A DNA stretch of 64,000 nucleotides from Streptomyces gardneri (lineage in GTDB: Bacteria; Actinomycetota; Actinomycetes; Streptomycetales; Streptomycetaceae). Positions 63,909-64,000 of this stretch are shown piece by piece (the stretch's first letter is position 1; each line of letters starts with the position of its first letter). The notes beneath the pieces were generated by a model. That model worked only from the letters and a program-made list of their open reading frames with translations, was not told the origin of the DNA and made no database searches. Location of the stretch: contig NZ_BJMN01000021.1 of assembly GCF_006539185.1 (NCBI RefSeq), positions 118,261 to 182,260 of the forward strand. Direction: 5' to 3'. The position numbers were made by a program, and so were the translations under genes.

Positions 63909-63964
63909 CCGATGAACGGAAGTTTTGCCCCCGGGTTAACAGCGCGTCAAGGGTCCGGGAAGCG

Positions 63965-64000
63965 AAAAACCCGCCGATAACGGGATCGTTACCGGCGGGG
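63965..64000 (-). terminator. Terminator of a minus-strand gene beyond the right edge
   Basis: CCCGCCG and TAACG pair with CGTTA and CGGCGGG (one internal mismatch), loop GGAT. On the minus strand the stem is followed by TTTTTCGC, so it ends a leftward transcript entering from outside the window, as expected for gylR upstream of glpF. Confidence 0.85.

Noticed and set aside
1..64000. Mobile element, prophage or secondary-metabolite cluster
   Set aside because: No transposase, integrase, phage structural gene, PKS, NRPS or terpene synthase was seen, and coding composition is even across the window.

Overview
The window is chromosomal DNA of a Streptomyces or very close relative. The evidence is third-position GC bias in every coding region, many GTG starts, two chaplin genes, the mycothiol ligase MshC with its conserved gene neighbours, several F420-type oxidoreductases, a SoxR with its iron-sulfur cysteines, and a glpF-glpK-glpD operon in the Streptomyces gyl arrangement. 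I see no insertion sequence, prophage, integrase, CRISPR array or rRNA operon. The only RNA gene found is one tRNA-Leu(GAG). The region looks like stable chromosome rich in catabolic and regulatory genes, not an island.

Layout. 0.2-1.7 kb: a secreted membrane-anchored protein overlapping a sortase. 1.8-2.1 kb: a decayed regulator fragment. 2.4-5.0 kb: aldehyde and alcohol dehydrogenases. 5.1-11.1 kb: DsbA-like and metallo-beta-lactamase (MBL) proteins, two exporters of the drug/metabolite transporter class, and TetR/ArsR regulators. 11.2-14.5 kb: acyl-CoA dehydrogenase, YiaA/B protein, a TetR-MaoC pair and SoxR. 14.6-20.3 kb: a divergent BKACE-family protein, an alpha/beta hydrolase, and two secreted hydrolases (erythromycin-esterase family and NamZ family). 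20.4-24.2 kb: an SDR-TetR unit facing an acyl-CoA dehydrogenase-kinase unit that shares its operator. 24.3-29.9 kb: glucarate dehydratase, MBL hydrolase, a histidine-rich protein, a DUF202 pair, NUDIX, and 3-alpha(20-beta)-hydroxysteroid dehydrogenase with a TetR gene. 30.0-32.7 kb: FAD dehydrogenase and an F420-type enzyme. 32.7-35.6 kb: gluconate permease, gluconokinase and GntR. 35.7-40.1 kb: AnsP permease, mycothiol-dependent formaldehyde dehydrogenase with a coupled MBL hydrolase, a pseudouridine synthase and the tRNA. 40.3-44.0 kb: M20 peptidase, short and long chaplins, small conserved proteins. 44.0-50.5 kb: a RecD-like protein with lost ATPase motifs coupled to an aldo/keto reductase, an F420-type enzyme, a ferritin-like protein and CorA. 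50.6-54.1 kb: the conserved phosphatase-DUF3090-SCO1664-mshC block. 54.2-59.7 kb: secreted GH31 enzyme, PAC2 protein, F420-type enzyme. 59.8-63.8 kb: glycerol operon.

How it works together. The main theme is acyl-CoA, aldehyde and sugar-acid catabolism under local one-gene repressors. Several TetR genes sit beside inverted repeats, and in three cases the same repeat occurs at a second promoter in the window: 2433/11154, 12776/13957 and 20372/24254. That outlines small local regulons. The most interesting unit is 20.4-24.2 kb. A stand-alone APH-type kinase and a long-type acyl-CoA dehydrogenase, the two halves of the animal ACAD10/ACAD11 fusion, are adjacent genes under the same apparent operator as an SDR-TetR unit, which suggests a hydroxy-acid catabolic pathway. 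Other points of interest are a chaplin with a collagen-like Gly-Asn-Pro linker, a RecD2-like protein without a P-loop, a BKACE protein lacking metal ligands, and a 98-residue protein with 28 histidines.
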